64,000 nucleotides of DNA from positions 82,716-146,715 of the forward strand of contig DASVUH010000062.1 of the NCBI GenBank assembly GCA_036387135.1, in the 5' to 3' direction. Position numbers and translations under genes: made by a program. Positions 26,387 through 33,224 of this stretch are shown here, piece by piece (positions within the stretch are counted from its first letter, which is position 1; every line of letters starts with the position of its first letter). Below the pieces are notes generated by a model, which saw only the letters and a list, made by a program, of their open reading frames with translations, did no database searches and had not been told where the DNA came from. Source of the DNA: JALZCH01 sp036387135. Lineage in GTDB: Bacteria > Acidobacteriota > Blastocatellia > Pyrinomonadales > Pyrinomonadaceae.

Positions 26387-27532
26387 ATGGGCTTTGCCAC
26401 CACTGCAATTCACGCCGGACAAGAACCCGACCCGACAACCGGCGCGGTAATCGTTCCGATTTATCAAACCTCGACTTATGTTCAGGAAGGACTCGGTCGT
26501 CACAAAGGCTTTGAATACGCCAGAACGCAAAATCCGACGCGCCTTGCGGTTGAAAAAAACCTCGCCGCGCTCGAAGGCGCGCGTTTCGGTTTCGCTTTCG
26601 CTTCGGGAATGTCGGCGATTGACGCGACTTTGAAATTGGTCAAAGCGGGCGATCACGTAATCGTTTCCGACAACACTTACGGCGGAACTTTTCGGCTGTT
26701 CAACCGTATTCTCTCTGATTACGGAATCGAGTTTTCTTATGTTGACACGACCGACATCGCAAATCTCGAAGCCGAATTTCGCTCGAATACAAAAATGGTT
26801 TTCGTCGAAACACCGACCAATCCGGTGATGAGCGTCACGGATTTGCGGGCGGTTTCGGATTTAGCTCATTCTTACGGAGCGCGCGTGGTTTGCGACAACA
26901 CTTTTCTGTCGCCCGCGTTGCAGCGCCCGATTGAACACGGAGTTGACATCGTTTTGCATTCGACGACGAAATATTTAAACGGACATTCGGACAGCATCGG
27001 CGGCTGCGTCTGTTTAAACGATGAAGCGGACGCGGAAAAGCTCGCTTTCGTGCAAAACGGAATCGGCGCGATTCTCTCGCCTTTCGATTCGTTTCTTGTT
27101 TTGCGGGGCACGAAAACGCTGGCTTTGCGAATGCAGGCGCACGACGCGAACGGCAGACAAGTCGCAGCGTTTTTAGCCGAACATCCGAAAGTAAAAAAAG
27201 TTTTTTATCCGGGTTTGACTTCGCATCCGCAACATGAATTGGCTAAACGTCAGCAAAAAGGTTTCGGCGCGATGATTTCTTTTGAGACGGGTTCGCTCGA
27301 AAATGCGCGTAAAGTATTAGAGGCGGTTCGGCTGTGCGCTTTGGCGGAAAGTCTTGGCGGTGTGGAAAGCTTAATTTCGCATCCGGCGACAATGACGCAC
27401 GCTTCGGTTCCGGTTGAAAAACGCAATCAACTCGGAATCACTGACGGGCTGGTGCGAATTTCGGTCGGCGTGGAAGACATTGAAGATATTTTGGCTGATT
27501 TAGATCAAGCCCTCGATTCAATTGCGAATTAA
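26387..27532 (+). CDS. cystathionine gamma-synthase / gamma-lyase family PLP enzyme
   Basis: About 381 residues from ATG 26387 (MGFATTAIHAGQEPDPTTGA); a TTG at 26381 in frame is less likely. It has the Cys/Met metabolism PLP-enzyme signatures YQTSTYVQ, YARTQNPTR, FASGMSAIDATLK, VCDNTFLSPALQRP and the Schiff-base lysine in HSTTKYLNGHSD. The C-terminal ESLGGVESLISHPATMTHA is also typical. The family includes MetB, MetC, CGL and methionine gamma-lyase, which sequence alone does not separate. Soluble, single gene. A GTAATTC-repeat palindrome follows its stop. Confidence 0.92.
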   Translation: MGFATTAIHAGQEPDPTTGAVIVPIYQTSTYVQEGLGRHKGFEYARTQNPTRLAVEKNLAALEGARFGFAFASGMSAIDATLKLVKAGDHVIVSDNTYGGTFRLFNRILSDYGIEFSYVDTTDIANLEAEFRSNTKMVFVETPTNPVMSVTDLRAVSDLAHSYGARVVCDNTFLSPALQRPIEHGVDIVLHSTTKYLNGHSDSIGGCVCLNDEADAEKLAFVQNGIGAILSPFDSFLVLRGTKTLALRMQAHDANGRQVAAFLAEHPKVKKVFYPGLTSHPQHELAKRQQKGFGAMISFETGSLENARKVLEAVRLCALAESLGGVESLISHPATMTHASVPVEKRNQLGITDGLVRISVGVEDIEDILADLDQALDSIAN

Positions 27533-27598
27533 CAATTACGAATTACGTATTTATTTGATAATCTAATTCGTAATTCGTAATTCGTAATTCGTAATTCA
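27533..27598. repeat. degenerate 7-mer palindrome (GTAATTC type)
   Basis: The right arm is a near-perfect array of GTAATTC (four full units plus a partial one). The left arm ACAATTACGAATTACG is its inverse. It fills the whole gap between the PLP-enzyme gene and the PP2C gene. Confidence 0.8.
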
Positions 27599-27605
27599 AT
27601 AAAAA

Positions 27606-28487
27606 ATGCAGCTTGAGATTCACGTAAAATCCGATGTCGGGCGCGTGCGGCGCGGCAACGAGGATAATTTTTTACTTCTTAATTTGGATTCCGCGCGTTT
27701 TGAAACCGGCGGGCGTCCTTCGGTTTCGGCAGATTTTCCGGCGATCAAGCTCGGCGAATCCGGTATCGTTCTCTCCGTTTCCGACGGAATGGGCGGGGCG
27801 CTTGCGGGCGAAGTCGCCAGTCAAATGGCGGTCGAAACCGTCCGGGATATTCTGCTCGGCGAAGATTCGGAGATTACGCTCCAGCCGGACGCCAGAGATT
27901 CCCTTATCAAACAACTTTATTTTTCCGTACTGCAAGCCAATCGCCACATACACCGCAAAGGTCGCACCGACTCGCAGTTTAACGGAATGGGCGCGACTTT
28001 GACCTGCGCCGCCGCTGTCGGCAATTCGGTTTATCTGCTGCAAGTCGGAGACAGCCGCGCTTATCTAATTCGCGGCGGCAAAATCGAACAAATTACCAAA
28101 GACCAATCTCTCGTTCAGCAATTGATTGATTCAAATCAGATTTTGCCCGAAGAAGCGGAACGCCACGCTCTCAGAAACGTGATTTTGCAAGCCCTCGGCG
28201 CGCAGAGCGAGATTTATCCGGTCGGGTGCAGCTTTGAACCGCGACGCGACGATGTTTTGCTGCTGTGCAGCGACGGTCTTTCAAATAAACTGAACGCGGC
28301 AGATTTGCTCGAATTCGTGCAGCGCGCCGGCGAAGATTTAACCGCAGCCTGCAACGAGCTGGTTCGCGAAGCCAATGCACGTGGCGGCGAAGACAACATC
28401 ACCGTGATTCTCGCTCGTTTCAAAGGCGACGATTTGCCGGCAGCGGAAACCGAAACGGTCGAAATCATACCGCTATCGTTTGAATAA
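27606..28487 (+). CDS. PP2C-family serine/threonine phosphatase
   Basis: 293 residues. The PP2C motifs are all present in order: SDVGRVRRGNEDNF, SVSDGMGGALAGEVAS, GMGATLTCAA, GDSRAYLIRGG, TKDQSLVQQLID, LLCSDGLSNKL and GGEDNITVILARF, supplying the metal-binding aspartates. It is cytoplasmic with no membrane anchor. Relatives (PrpC/Stp) reverse Ser/Thr phosphorylation by Hanks-type kinases; no kinase gene is adjacent in this window. Confidence 0.94.
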   Translation: MQLEIHVKSDVGRVRRGNEDNFLLLNLDSARFETGGRPSVSADFPAIKLGESGIVLSVSDGMGGALAGEVASQMAVETVRDILLGEDSEITLQPDARDSLIKQLYFSVLQANRHIHRKGRTDSQFNGMGATLTCAAAVGNSVYLLQVGDSRAYLIRGGKIEQITKDQSLVQQLIDSNQILPEEAERHALRNVILQALGAQSEIYPVGCSFEPRRDDVLLLCSDGLSNKLNAADLLEFVQRAGEDLTAACNELVREANARGGEDNITVILARFKGDDLPAAETETVEIIPLSFE

Positions 28488-28575
28488 TCTTAATTTAGGG
28501 CACAGGGTGTGCGGTCGCAAGCGCGTAGATTTTTTAATTCCCCGCTATATGCGCTTTGCTCTAACCCTTTAAACC

Positions 28576-29082
28576 CTATTTTATCTCTTGAGAATTTTCA
28601 CCAGGCAAAGCGGCAGGCTTTCTCCATTCGGGCAAACGGTCGTCTATTCTTCTGACATAAACGGAAGCGCCTTGCACGCGGACGATTTCGACTCGCTCGC
28701 CTTCGGTTAAAGATTCTTCGCCTTCCGCCGGATAAGCCGTCCAGACCGAGCCGTAAACCTTGACTTCGCCGCTCTTGAGCGCGCCTTTGCTCGCCGAAAC
28801 GACCGTCCCGATTTGACCCGGCAAACTGTCAACGCCGGATTTCAATTCCTGCGAATGAGTAAAATATTTATCCAAAATCGTTCTCGAAAGCGCGGTCAAA
28901 ACAACGGAAACAATGAGGAAAATCAAGAATTGAAAAGAAACACCGAAACCGATTAACCCGGCAAACGCCGCCGCCAGAGCCGCAATCCCGAAACCGAACA
29001 AAACAAATCCGGCGGTAAAAACTTCCGCCACAATCAGCAAAACACCGAGAATCGTCCACAAAATCCACGCCCAATTTTCCAT
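28576..29082 (-). CDS. NfeD family membrane protein
   Basis: 168 residues: three to four hydrophobic helices in the first 75 residues (WILWTILGVLLIVAEVFTAG and following) and a C-terminal OB-fold domain (about residues 85-155, with LPGQIGTVVSA and GSVWTAYPAEG). This is the short NfeD form. NfeD partners with SPFH/stomatin-type proteins in membrane organisation; no SPFH gene is adjacent. Confidence 0.88.
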   Translation of the reverse strand: MENWAWILWTILGVLLIVAEVFTAGFVLFGFGIAALAAAFAGLIGFGVSFQFLIFLIVSVVLTALSRTILDKYFTHSQELKSGVDSLPGQIGTVVSASKGALKSGEVKVYGSVWTAYPAEGEESLTEGERVEIVRVQGASVYVRRIDDRLPEWRKPAALPGENSQEIK

Positions 29083-29221
29083 AAACCGAAAACCGGCTAC
29101 ACTTTCGCCCGTTGCCGAAAATATTGCAGCAAACTGTCCTCAAACGCAAATTTTCGCGTCTATTTTCAAAGCAATTTCTAAAAATCCATTCGATACACAG
29201 CTTCTTTAATTTGCCTATTTC

Positions 29222-29260
29222 CGACTTCAGAATCAGCTTACAAGAAAGTTTCGGAAGATT
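29222..29260. repeat. diverged direct repeat, copy 1
   Basis: CGACTTCAGAATCAGCTTAC and the following AAGAAAGTTTCGGAAG resemble the stretch at 29994-30033 at about three-quarters of positions. The two copies flank the small-protein locus. Confidence 0.4.
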
Positions 29261-29370
29261 GTTATTAATCCGTTATTGAATATTCAATCTGTAAGTCATC
29301 TATCAAACAGACAGAAAATACGCTCTTGAATAAAATATTTGATAAAAGAATTTGTTATCTGGAGGGCAAT

Positions 29371-29442
29371 ATGTGGGTTGTTGCTTTGGAGAGTTTTAAG
29401 CGCTGGCTGGAAAAGTTATTTGATTATTTTAACCGACGCTGA
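29371..29442 (+). CDS. possible 23-residue small protein
   Basis: ATG 29371 is preceded by a very good ribosome-binding site (GGAGGG, 29361-29366, spacing 4). The product would begin MWVVALESFKRWLEKLFDYF and end NRR. It reads as an amphipathic helix with aromatic residues and a basic end, like many small membrane-associated peptides. It could equally be a leader peptide for the following small ORFs. No homology known to me. Confidence 0.35.
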   Translation: MWVVALESFKRWLEKLFDYFNRR

Positions 29443-29490
29443 TGAATATTGGTTAAATAAAGCCTGTGATGGCATTAAAGTTGCGAGTAT

Positions 29491-29607
29491 ATGGAAAAGC
29501 AACAAGAATGCACTGAAAGCATCCGCTTTGAACTGCGAATGAGCAAGGGGATTAATGTTGCTGCATTCATTTTGAGTGTAGCGATTTCAAAAACGGGAGA
29601 AGAATGA
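29491..29607 (+). CDS. possible 38-residue ORF overlapping the next gene by ATGA
   Basis: ATG 29491 opens a 38-codon frame (MEKQQECTESIRFELRMSKG, then a short hydrophobic stretch) whose TGA overlaps the ATG of the 29604 gene by four bases, a typical translational-coupling arrangement. The upstream ribosome-binding site is weak, which lowers confidence. Confidence 0.3.
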   Translation: MEKQQECTESIRFELRMSKGINVAAFILSVAISKTGEE

Positions 29608-29894
29608 TTATGAAACTATTTAACTTATTTAGGTTGGCTCGTATCTCGGCATTGGTTTTATGTCTGATGATTTTGACGGGTGTTTCCGCATCCGCTCAGA
29701 ATAATAACGGCAATGCAACAGGAGCTACAAGAACTGAGACCAGAACAGTTGAACGCGATAACGATACGGATTGGGGATGGATCGGCTTGCTTGGTCTGCT
29801 CGGTTTAGCCGGCTTACTACCGAAAAAGCGCCCGGTCGTAGTTCAAGACGATAATAGAACTGTCCGCAATGACCAAACCACAAACAGAATTTAG
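29604..29894 (+). CDS. small secreted protein with WGxxGxxG-type C-terminal membrane segment
   Basis: 96 residues (94 if ATG 29610 is used); GGGAGAA precedes the ATG. A signal peptide ends at VSASAQ. An Asn/Thr/Arg-rich mature part includes TRTETRTVERDND. Then DWGWIGLLGLLGLAGLLPKK forms a short transmembrane segment with the W-G-x-x-G-L-x-G-L pattern and a basic stop. This resembles the WGxxGxxG-CTERM type of sorting/anchor segment. The polar tail after the segment is longer than usual for a CTERM signal. Function unknown; probably a surface or membrane peptide. Confidence 0.65.
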   Translation: MIMKLFNLFRLARISALVLCLMILTGVSASAQNNNGNATGATRTETRTVERDNDTDWGWIGLLGLLGLAGLLPKKRPVVVQDDNRTVRNDQTTNRI

Positions 29895-29922
29895 AGAATT
29901 TAGTTACTCATAAATAAAAACA

Positions 29923-29956
29923 AAAGCCCTGAGGATTTTATAAGCCTCAGGGCTTT
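29923..29956. terminator. intrinsic terminator after the WGxxGxxG gene
   Basis: AAAGCCCTGAGG (29923-29934) pairs perfectly with CCTCAGGGCTTT (29945-29956) across a 10-nt loop; CATTTTG follows. Confidence 0.8.
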
Positions 29957-29993
29957 CATTTTGTACGCCCGTTCTTTGGAATACGCTCGATTC

Positions 29994-30033
29994 CGGCTTC
30001 TAAATCAACTTGCAAGACAGTTTCGGATAACTT
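29994..30033. repeat. diverged direct repeat, copy 2
   Basis: CGGCTTCTAAATCAACTTGC and the following AAGACAGTTTCGGATAAC correspond to the copy at 29222-29260. It lies just after the terminator of the small-protein locus and before the GTTA-repeat unit. Confidence 0.4.
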
Positions 30034-30105
30034 TCTGGGTTTGGAATCAGTGCAAAATGAATGAATAATTTTGGTGTTTAATTTGGAGTAAATTCAGATT
30101 TCTTC

Positions 30106-30134
30106 TTGCATTCAAAAACCCGTTTTGGTATTAT
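30106..30134 (+). promoter_or_regulatory. promoter of the GTTA-repeat transcription unit
   Basis: TTGCAT (30106-30111), exactly 17 bp, TATTAT (30129-30134). The predicted start is about 30141, immediately before the repeat region. Confidence 0.55.
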
Positions 30135-30140
30135 CTAAAC

Positions 30141-30326
30141 AGTCAGTGGTTGCTAGTTAGTTAGTTAGATAGTTAGTTGATTAGTTAGTTAGTTAGTTCA
30201 GTAGCTATTTAGTTAGTTGCTTAGTTAGTTAGTTAGTTAGTTCGGTAGCTACTTAGTTAGTTAGTAATCAACCACGACGAAAAAAACACCCGCTTGGATG
30301 TCAAAATCCGAGCGGGTTTTCTTTTT
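30141..30326 (+). ncRNA. candidate non-coding RNA made of GTTA tetranucleotide units
   Basis: Between a sigma-70-type promoter and an intrinsic terminator lies about 130 nt that divides into about 31 four-base units in one unbroken register, mostly GTTA with single changes (GCTA, GATA, GTTG, ATTA, GTTC, AGTA, GGTA, CTTA). It shows a higher-order repeat of 40-44 nt: GTTCAGTAGCTATTTA and later GTTCGGTAGCTACTTA are two copies. GUGGUUG near the start (30146-30152) can pair with CAACCAC after the array. The two GUAGCUA segments can pair with each other. Every frame is rich in stops, so it is not a protein gene. No known RNA family is recognised. Confidence 0.5.
30288..30326 (+). terminator. intrinsic terminator of the GTTA-repeat unit
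   Basis: ACCCGCTTGGA (30288-30298) pairs with TCCGAGCGGGT (30307-30317) with one mismatch, followed by TTTCTTTTTT. A classical intrinsic terminator with an A run upstream as well. Confidence 0.85.
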
Positions 30327-30646
30327 TAATCTGTTTTGCCAGCTATGATTTTTCTGAATAGCTCCAGAGACAATACTAATTTTCTGTTCTCTGAGAAACA
30401 CTCGCCAATTATTTAAAAATCAGATTTACGGGTTTTGGATAGATATTAAAGCACCTAAACTAACATTACAGTATACGCTTTAGAACAGAATAACCTTTTG
30501 AGCGACATATTTATTGCCATCACATTTTTGTGATATTATCCATTCGTCCTTTTCTGATTCCACAATTGTCGCCTGTCAAAACCAATAGTTTTTCATTGTG
30601 ACGATTGTTCGATTCAACAAACTTTAAATAATAAGGTGAACATTCA
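30327..30646. other. upstream region of the Crp/Fnr-type regulator
   Basis: About 320 bp, A+T-rich, no gene seen. It contains the palindrome at 30519-30534 and, near 30627-30634, an AATAAGG purine stretch close to the start codon. A single promoter could not be fixed. Confidence 0.45.
30519..30534. promoter_or_regulatory. candidate operator ATCACA-N4-TGTGAT
   Basis: A 16-bp palindrome (ATCACA, TTTT, TGTGAT) about 115 bp upstream of the Crp/Fnr-type gene, overlapping a TTGCCA/TATTAT-like promoter area. A site for the regulator itself is a reasonable guess from position; it differs from the E. coli CRP site, where TGTGA precedes TCACA. Confidence 0.4.
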
Positions 30647-31366
30647 ATGCAGCCTACTGCTCTGTCAGAAATCGGCAATCAATTTTTAGCTCGTTTACCG
30701 GAAGAAGAATACAAACAATTACTGCCTGACCTCGAACAAGTAAAAATGCAGATCGGCGATCCTATTCAAGAGCCGGGCGAGATTATTAAAGACATTTATT
30801 TCCCGATAAATTGTGTTATCTCACAAGTCACAGCTCTTAAAGATGGATTCAGTGTCGAAGCCGGAGTAATCGGCAGAGAAGGTTGTTCAGGAATCGAGAT
30901 TGCGCTCTTAAATAAAACTTCGCCTCGTTCTACACATATTCAACTGCCGGGCGACAGCTTGCGGATAAAGGCAGATAAATTCAAAGCGGCATTGGAGCAG
31001 AACAGTGGTTTAGATAAATTGATACGGCGATTTACTTTCGCTTATCTGGCACAAGTGGCTCAAGTTGTATCCTGTAACTCTCACCATCGAATTGAGAAGC
31101 GTCTGGCAAGATGGATGTTGATGTGCCACGACAGAACAAACGGAAACGAATTACACATTACACAGGAATTTATTGCACAAATGTTGGGCGTACACCGCCC
31201 CGGCGTTACAATTGCCATCTTTTCACTCAAAGACGCAGGACTTATCAGCAATCAAAGAGGAATTATTACTGTTGAAAACAGAGCGGGTCTGGAAGAATTC
31301 ACTTGTGAATGTTACGAAGCAATCAATAACGAATACAACAATTATCTCCAAGCGGGTATTTATTGA
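30647..31366 (+). CDS. Crp/Fnr family transcriptional regulator
   Basis: 239 residues. An N-terminal cyclic-nucleotide-binding-type beta-roll (about residues 10-130: GDPIQEPGEIIKDIYFPI, then VEAGVIGREG), a dimer helix (about 130-160) and a C-terminal winged helix containing ITQEFIAQMLGVHRPGVTIA, the Crp-type HTH. The classical cAMP pocket (FGE and RxS) is not seen, and no Fnr-type N-terminal cysteine cluster is present, so the ligand is unknown. Similar regulators in related bacteria are annotated only as Crp/Fnr family. Single gene. Confidence 0.88.
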   Translation: MQPTALSEIGNQFLARLPEEEYKQLLPDLEQVKMQIGDPIQEPGEIIKDIYFPINCVISQVTALKDGFSVEAGVIGREGCSGIEIALLNKTSPRSTHIQLPGDSLRIKADKFKAALEQNSGLDKLIRRFTFAYLAQVAQVVSCNSHHRIEKRLARWMLMCHDRTNGNELHITQEFIAQMLGVHRPGVTIAIFSLKDAGLISNQRGIITVENRAGLEEFTCECYEAINNEYNNYLQAGIY

Positions 31367-31411
31367 AAACTCCGTTATGCTGCTTTGTAACTCGAATTTG
31401 AGGTTTAGAAA

Positions 31412-31435
31412 CAGCAAAAGCGAGCAATTTTGCTG
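31412..31435 (+). terminator. weak hairpin after the Crp/Fnr gene
   Basis: CAGCAAAA (31412-31419) pairs with TTTTGCTG (31428-31435) with an 8-nt loop. A T-rich right arm but no G+C-rich stem; it may be a weak terminator. Confidence 0.3.
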
Positions 31436-31546
31436 ACTTAGCTTTTGAAATACTGAAGCGAGAGCCGGAAAACACCATCCCGGACTTTTAATAGAATTGA
31501 TAACAAACCGCGTTCAAAGACAAATTTTCGCGGCAAATATCAATTT

Positions 31547-31576
31547 TGGACAAAACGGCGCGCGTCGTGCTATTTT
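31547..31576 (+). promoter_or_regulatory. candidate promoter of tRNA-Leu
   Basis: TTGGAC (31547-31552), 18-bp spacer, TATTTT (31571-31576), ending 10 bp before the tRNA 5' end. Confidence 0.5.
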
Positions 31577-31586
31577 CTTATCTTGT

Positions 31587-31897
31587 GTCGGGGTGGCGGA
31601 ATAGGTAGACGCACAAGACTTAGTTCTTTGAGCATCAGAGGCGAAATCTTCTGTATGAATGGAGTCAAATTCGGTGAAACCTTTAATCTGGCAATACCGA
31701 GCTAAGTTTGAAAACATTTTCGTTTTCAAAAAAGTGTAGAGACTTGACGGCTCCCGCCTGACTGCTGATTTTACAGTAAAAGGCGAAGGTAAAGTCCAGA
31801 CCACAAACAGCAATTTTGCTGGCGGCGAAAGCCGTAGTTGGTAAGAAAATCTTGCGCCTTTAGGGGCGTGCGGGTTCGATTCCCGCCCTCGACACCA
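31587..31897 (+). tRNA. tRNA-Leu(UAA), interrupted in the anticodon by a group I intron
   Basis: The 5' exon is 31587-31621 and the 3' exon 31846-31897, giving an 87-nt mature tRNA. Acceptor GUCGGGG pairs with CCUCGAC, the D stem is GCG/CGC with AAUAGGUAGA in the loop, the anticodon stem is CAAGA/UCUUG, the loop CUUAAAA gives anticodon UAA, a long class II variable arm follows (CGCC/GGCG), and the T arm is GCGGG-UUCGAUU-CCCGC. Discriminator A and CCA (31895-31897) are encoded. Removal of 31622-31845 is required to make the anticodon loop. Confidence 0.93.
31622..31845 (+). ncRNA. group I intron in the tRNA-Leu(UAA) anticodon
   Basis: The 224-nt insert lies between U34 and A35, ends in G (31845) and follows a U (31621), as group I splice sites do. 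The core is visible: TCGGT (31671-31675) with ACCGA (31696-31700) as P4, AGAGACTTGACGG (31738-31750) and AAGGTAAAGTCC (31786-31797) as the P7 strands and their flanks (GACT with AGTC), and a P9-type stem CGGC-GAAA-GCCG (31823-31834). TTTGAGC near the intron 5' end resembles the guide region of the cyanobacterial tRNA-Leu intron, which occupies the same position. No endonuclease ORF is inside. Confidence 0.88.
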
Positions 31898-31910
31898 CTG
31901 TTAATAAAAT

Positions 31911-31956
31911 AAAAAGCCGATAATTCGATATTTACTCGATATTATCGGCTTTTTTT
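31911..31956. terminator. intrinsic terminator after tRNA-Leu
   Basis: AAAAAGCCGATAAT (31911-31924) is the exact inverse of ATTATCGGCTTTTT (31941-31954), with further pairing TCGATA inside. It can serve both the tRNA and the converging gene at 32045. Confidence 0.88.
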
Positions 31957-32044
31957 GTGTCTAAATTAATGGCTAAAATATCCAAAGCGGCTAAAATTCT
32001 ACTTTTTTAGTCACGTTACGGACACGATTGGAGATAAATTAAAA

Positions 32045-32914
32045 CTACAAAGGTGTAACGGAGAAGTCTGTTAGTCCAAGCGGTTTTAACATATCAAGCA
32101 TTTGTTTAGGCGTTAGTTCTTGTATGAGGGCTACTGTTAGTTCACTCTTATCATTAAATTGATATACACCAATCACTTTTTCATTTTCTTCAAGAAATTT
32201 CATTACTTCGCTTAATCTACTTTGAGGAATATGATTGATAGTTATTTTATAAGTTAAAGAACGTAGTGCCCAAGCATCCGGCTTTTTAGCTTCTGATCTT
32301 CTATTGCTTGAAGCCTCAATCCTACTTATGACTTCTTGAATATTATCAAGACGTTCAAGAAAATACTTCTCGGTATCATTTTTAGCAACAACTTCTCGCA
32401 TAACTTTAGCTTCAGCAACTCGATAAATAGGATTGTCAGACTCACTTTCTGAAATAGCTTCATCAACTGCTCGATTCAATGCTTCGCGCAGTTCAATAAC
32501 TCCCTCCATATCATTAGTGAAAAATATTGTTCTTTCATCAGAAACGTCGAACGGAAGTTTGGTGCCTAATTCGGCTAAAATAATCGTCGGAAGCCTGACA
32601 GCGTGTCTTACCGCCAATTCGTACATTACGTTTGGATTTAAGCCTGTTAAATTAGCAATTACGAGCTTGTCATAAAGTAAATGCTGGATAACTTGTCTGG
32701 TAATTGAGCCGGGAGCATCAATCTCGTGAGCAACAACTACCTTAAAATCAAATTCCTGTAGAACTGGTCTAATTACTGATCGAATCATTCCGTCAGTTGC
32801 GCGCCTTGTAGGAGAATTATTATCTCCTATTGGCGTAATTACAAAACAGATGTTTTCCTCAGCAGTTTTTTCGTCAGTGGCTTCTTTCTTTTCTGTTTGA
32901 TTCGCTTTTGCCAT
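32045..32914 (-). CDS. TIR-like / nucleoside 2-deoxyribosyltransferase-like domain protein
   Basis: About 289 residues from ATG 32914, which has AGGAG six bases upstream; an in-frame extension to 32935 is not needed. The N-terminal domain (about residues 20-135) has ENICFVITPIGDNNSPTRRA, VVVAHEIDAPGSITRQV and LVIANLTGLNPNVMYELAVR, the pattern of Rossmann-like deoxyribosyltransferase/TIR-type domains that cleave or sense nucleotides. A helical, charged middle and a second small domain (about 220-289) follow and are not recognised. Such proteins often occur in stress or anti-phage contexts. It is next to a tRNA gene. No partner gene is apparent. Confidence 0.65.
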   Translation of the reverse strand: MAKANQTEKKEATDEKTAEENICFVITPIGDNNSPTRRATDGMIRSVIRPVLQEFDFKVVVAHEIDAPGSITRQVIQHLLYDKLVIANLTGLNPNVMYELAVRHAVRLPTIILAELGTKLPFDVSDERTIFFTNDMEGVIELREALNRAVDEAISESESDNPIYRVAEAKVMREVVAKNDTEKYFLERLDNIQEVISRIEASSNRRSEAKKPDAWALRSLTYKITINHIPQSRLSEVMKFLEENEKVIGVYQFNDKSELTVALIQELTPKQMLDMLKPLGLTDFSVTPL

Positions 32915-33179
32915 AAAGACTCCTGTTTTTCGCAAATTTAAAATTTCAATAGTAAATCTAAAAACTCGTCAAAGCTCATCTCGCCAGAGCGTAAGTTCTC
33001 AGAAATCTCTCGCTCGGGCTGGTTATATAGCATTATATCGCACGTTAAAGTGTATAAATTAAGCCAGCAATCTCTTTAAGAGTAAAATTAACCTACCCGG
33101 GTTGGAAACAGAAATTTCGGCAGTTCAGTCCATTACCGGACAGTCAGACGCAAGCGAAATCTTATACTATTATTCTCAT
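32915..33179. other. intergenic region upstream of the NUDIX gene
   Basis: No gene seen. It holds a -10-like TATACT (33163-33168) about 12 bp before the hairpin at 33180, but I could not find a convincing -35. Confidence 0.4.
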
Positions 33180-33213
33180 AACAGCCGCTAGGGACGGCGG
33201 AATGCTGTTTTTT
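33180..33213 (+). terminator. leader hairpin followed by T run, possible attenuator of the NUDIX gene
   Basis: AACAGC (33180-33185) pairs with GCTGTT (33204-33209), with CCGC/GCGG pairing inside, followed by TTTT. It ends only 11 bp before the start codon at 33225 and would lie at the very 5' end of a transcript from the TATACT at 33163. Confidence 0.45.
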
Positions 33214-33224
33214 AATTTGAAATT

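Noticed and set aside
28497..28565. Third full MITE-like element with a TTTGCTCTA end
   Set aside because: Only a nine-base end match is present and no matching inverse end or strong stem was found, so it is mentioned only as a possible decayed copy.
29339..29542. 67-codon frame overlapping the 23-codon frame
   Set aside because: It has a poor start context; the alternative frame at 29371 has a far better ribosome-binding site.
30151..30270. CRISPR-like array or coding repeat in the GTTA region
   Set aside because: There are no spacers between unit repeats, the unit is four bases, no cas gene is near, and all frames contain stops.
31587..31897. tmRNA (ssrA), because of the length and the tRNA-like ends
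   Set aside because: The ends form a full tRNA-Leu cloverleaf with a UAA anticodon once the insert is removed, the insert has group I core pairings, and no tag-peptide reading frame or tmRNA pseudoknot pattern is seen.
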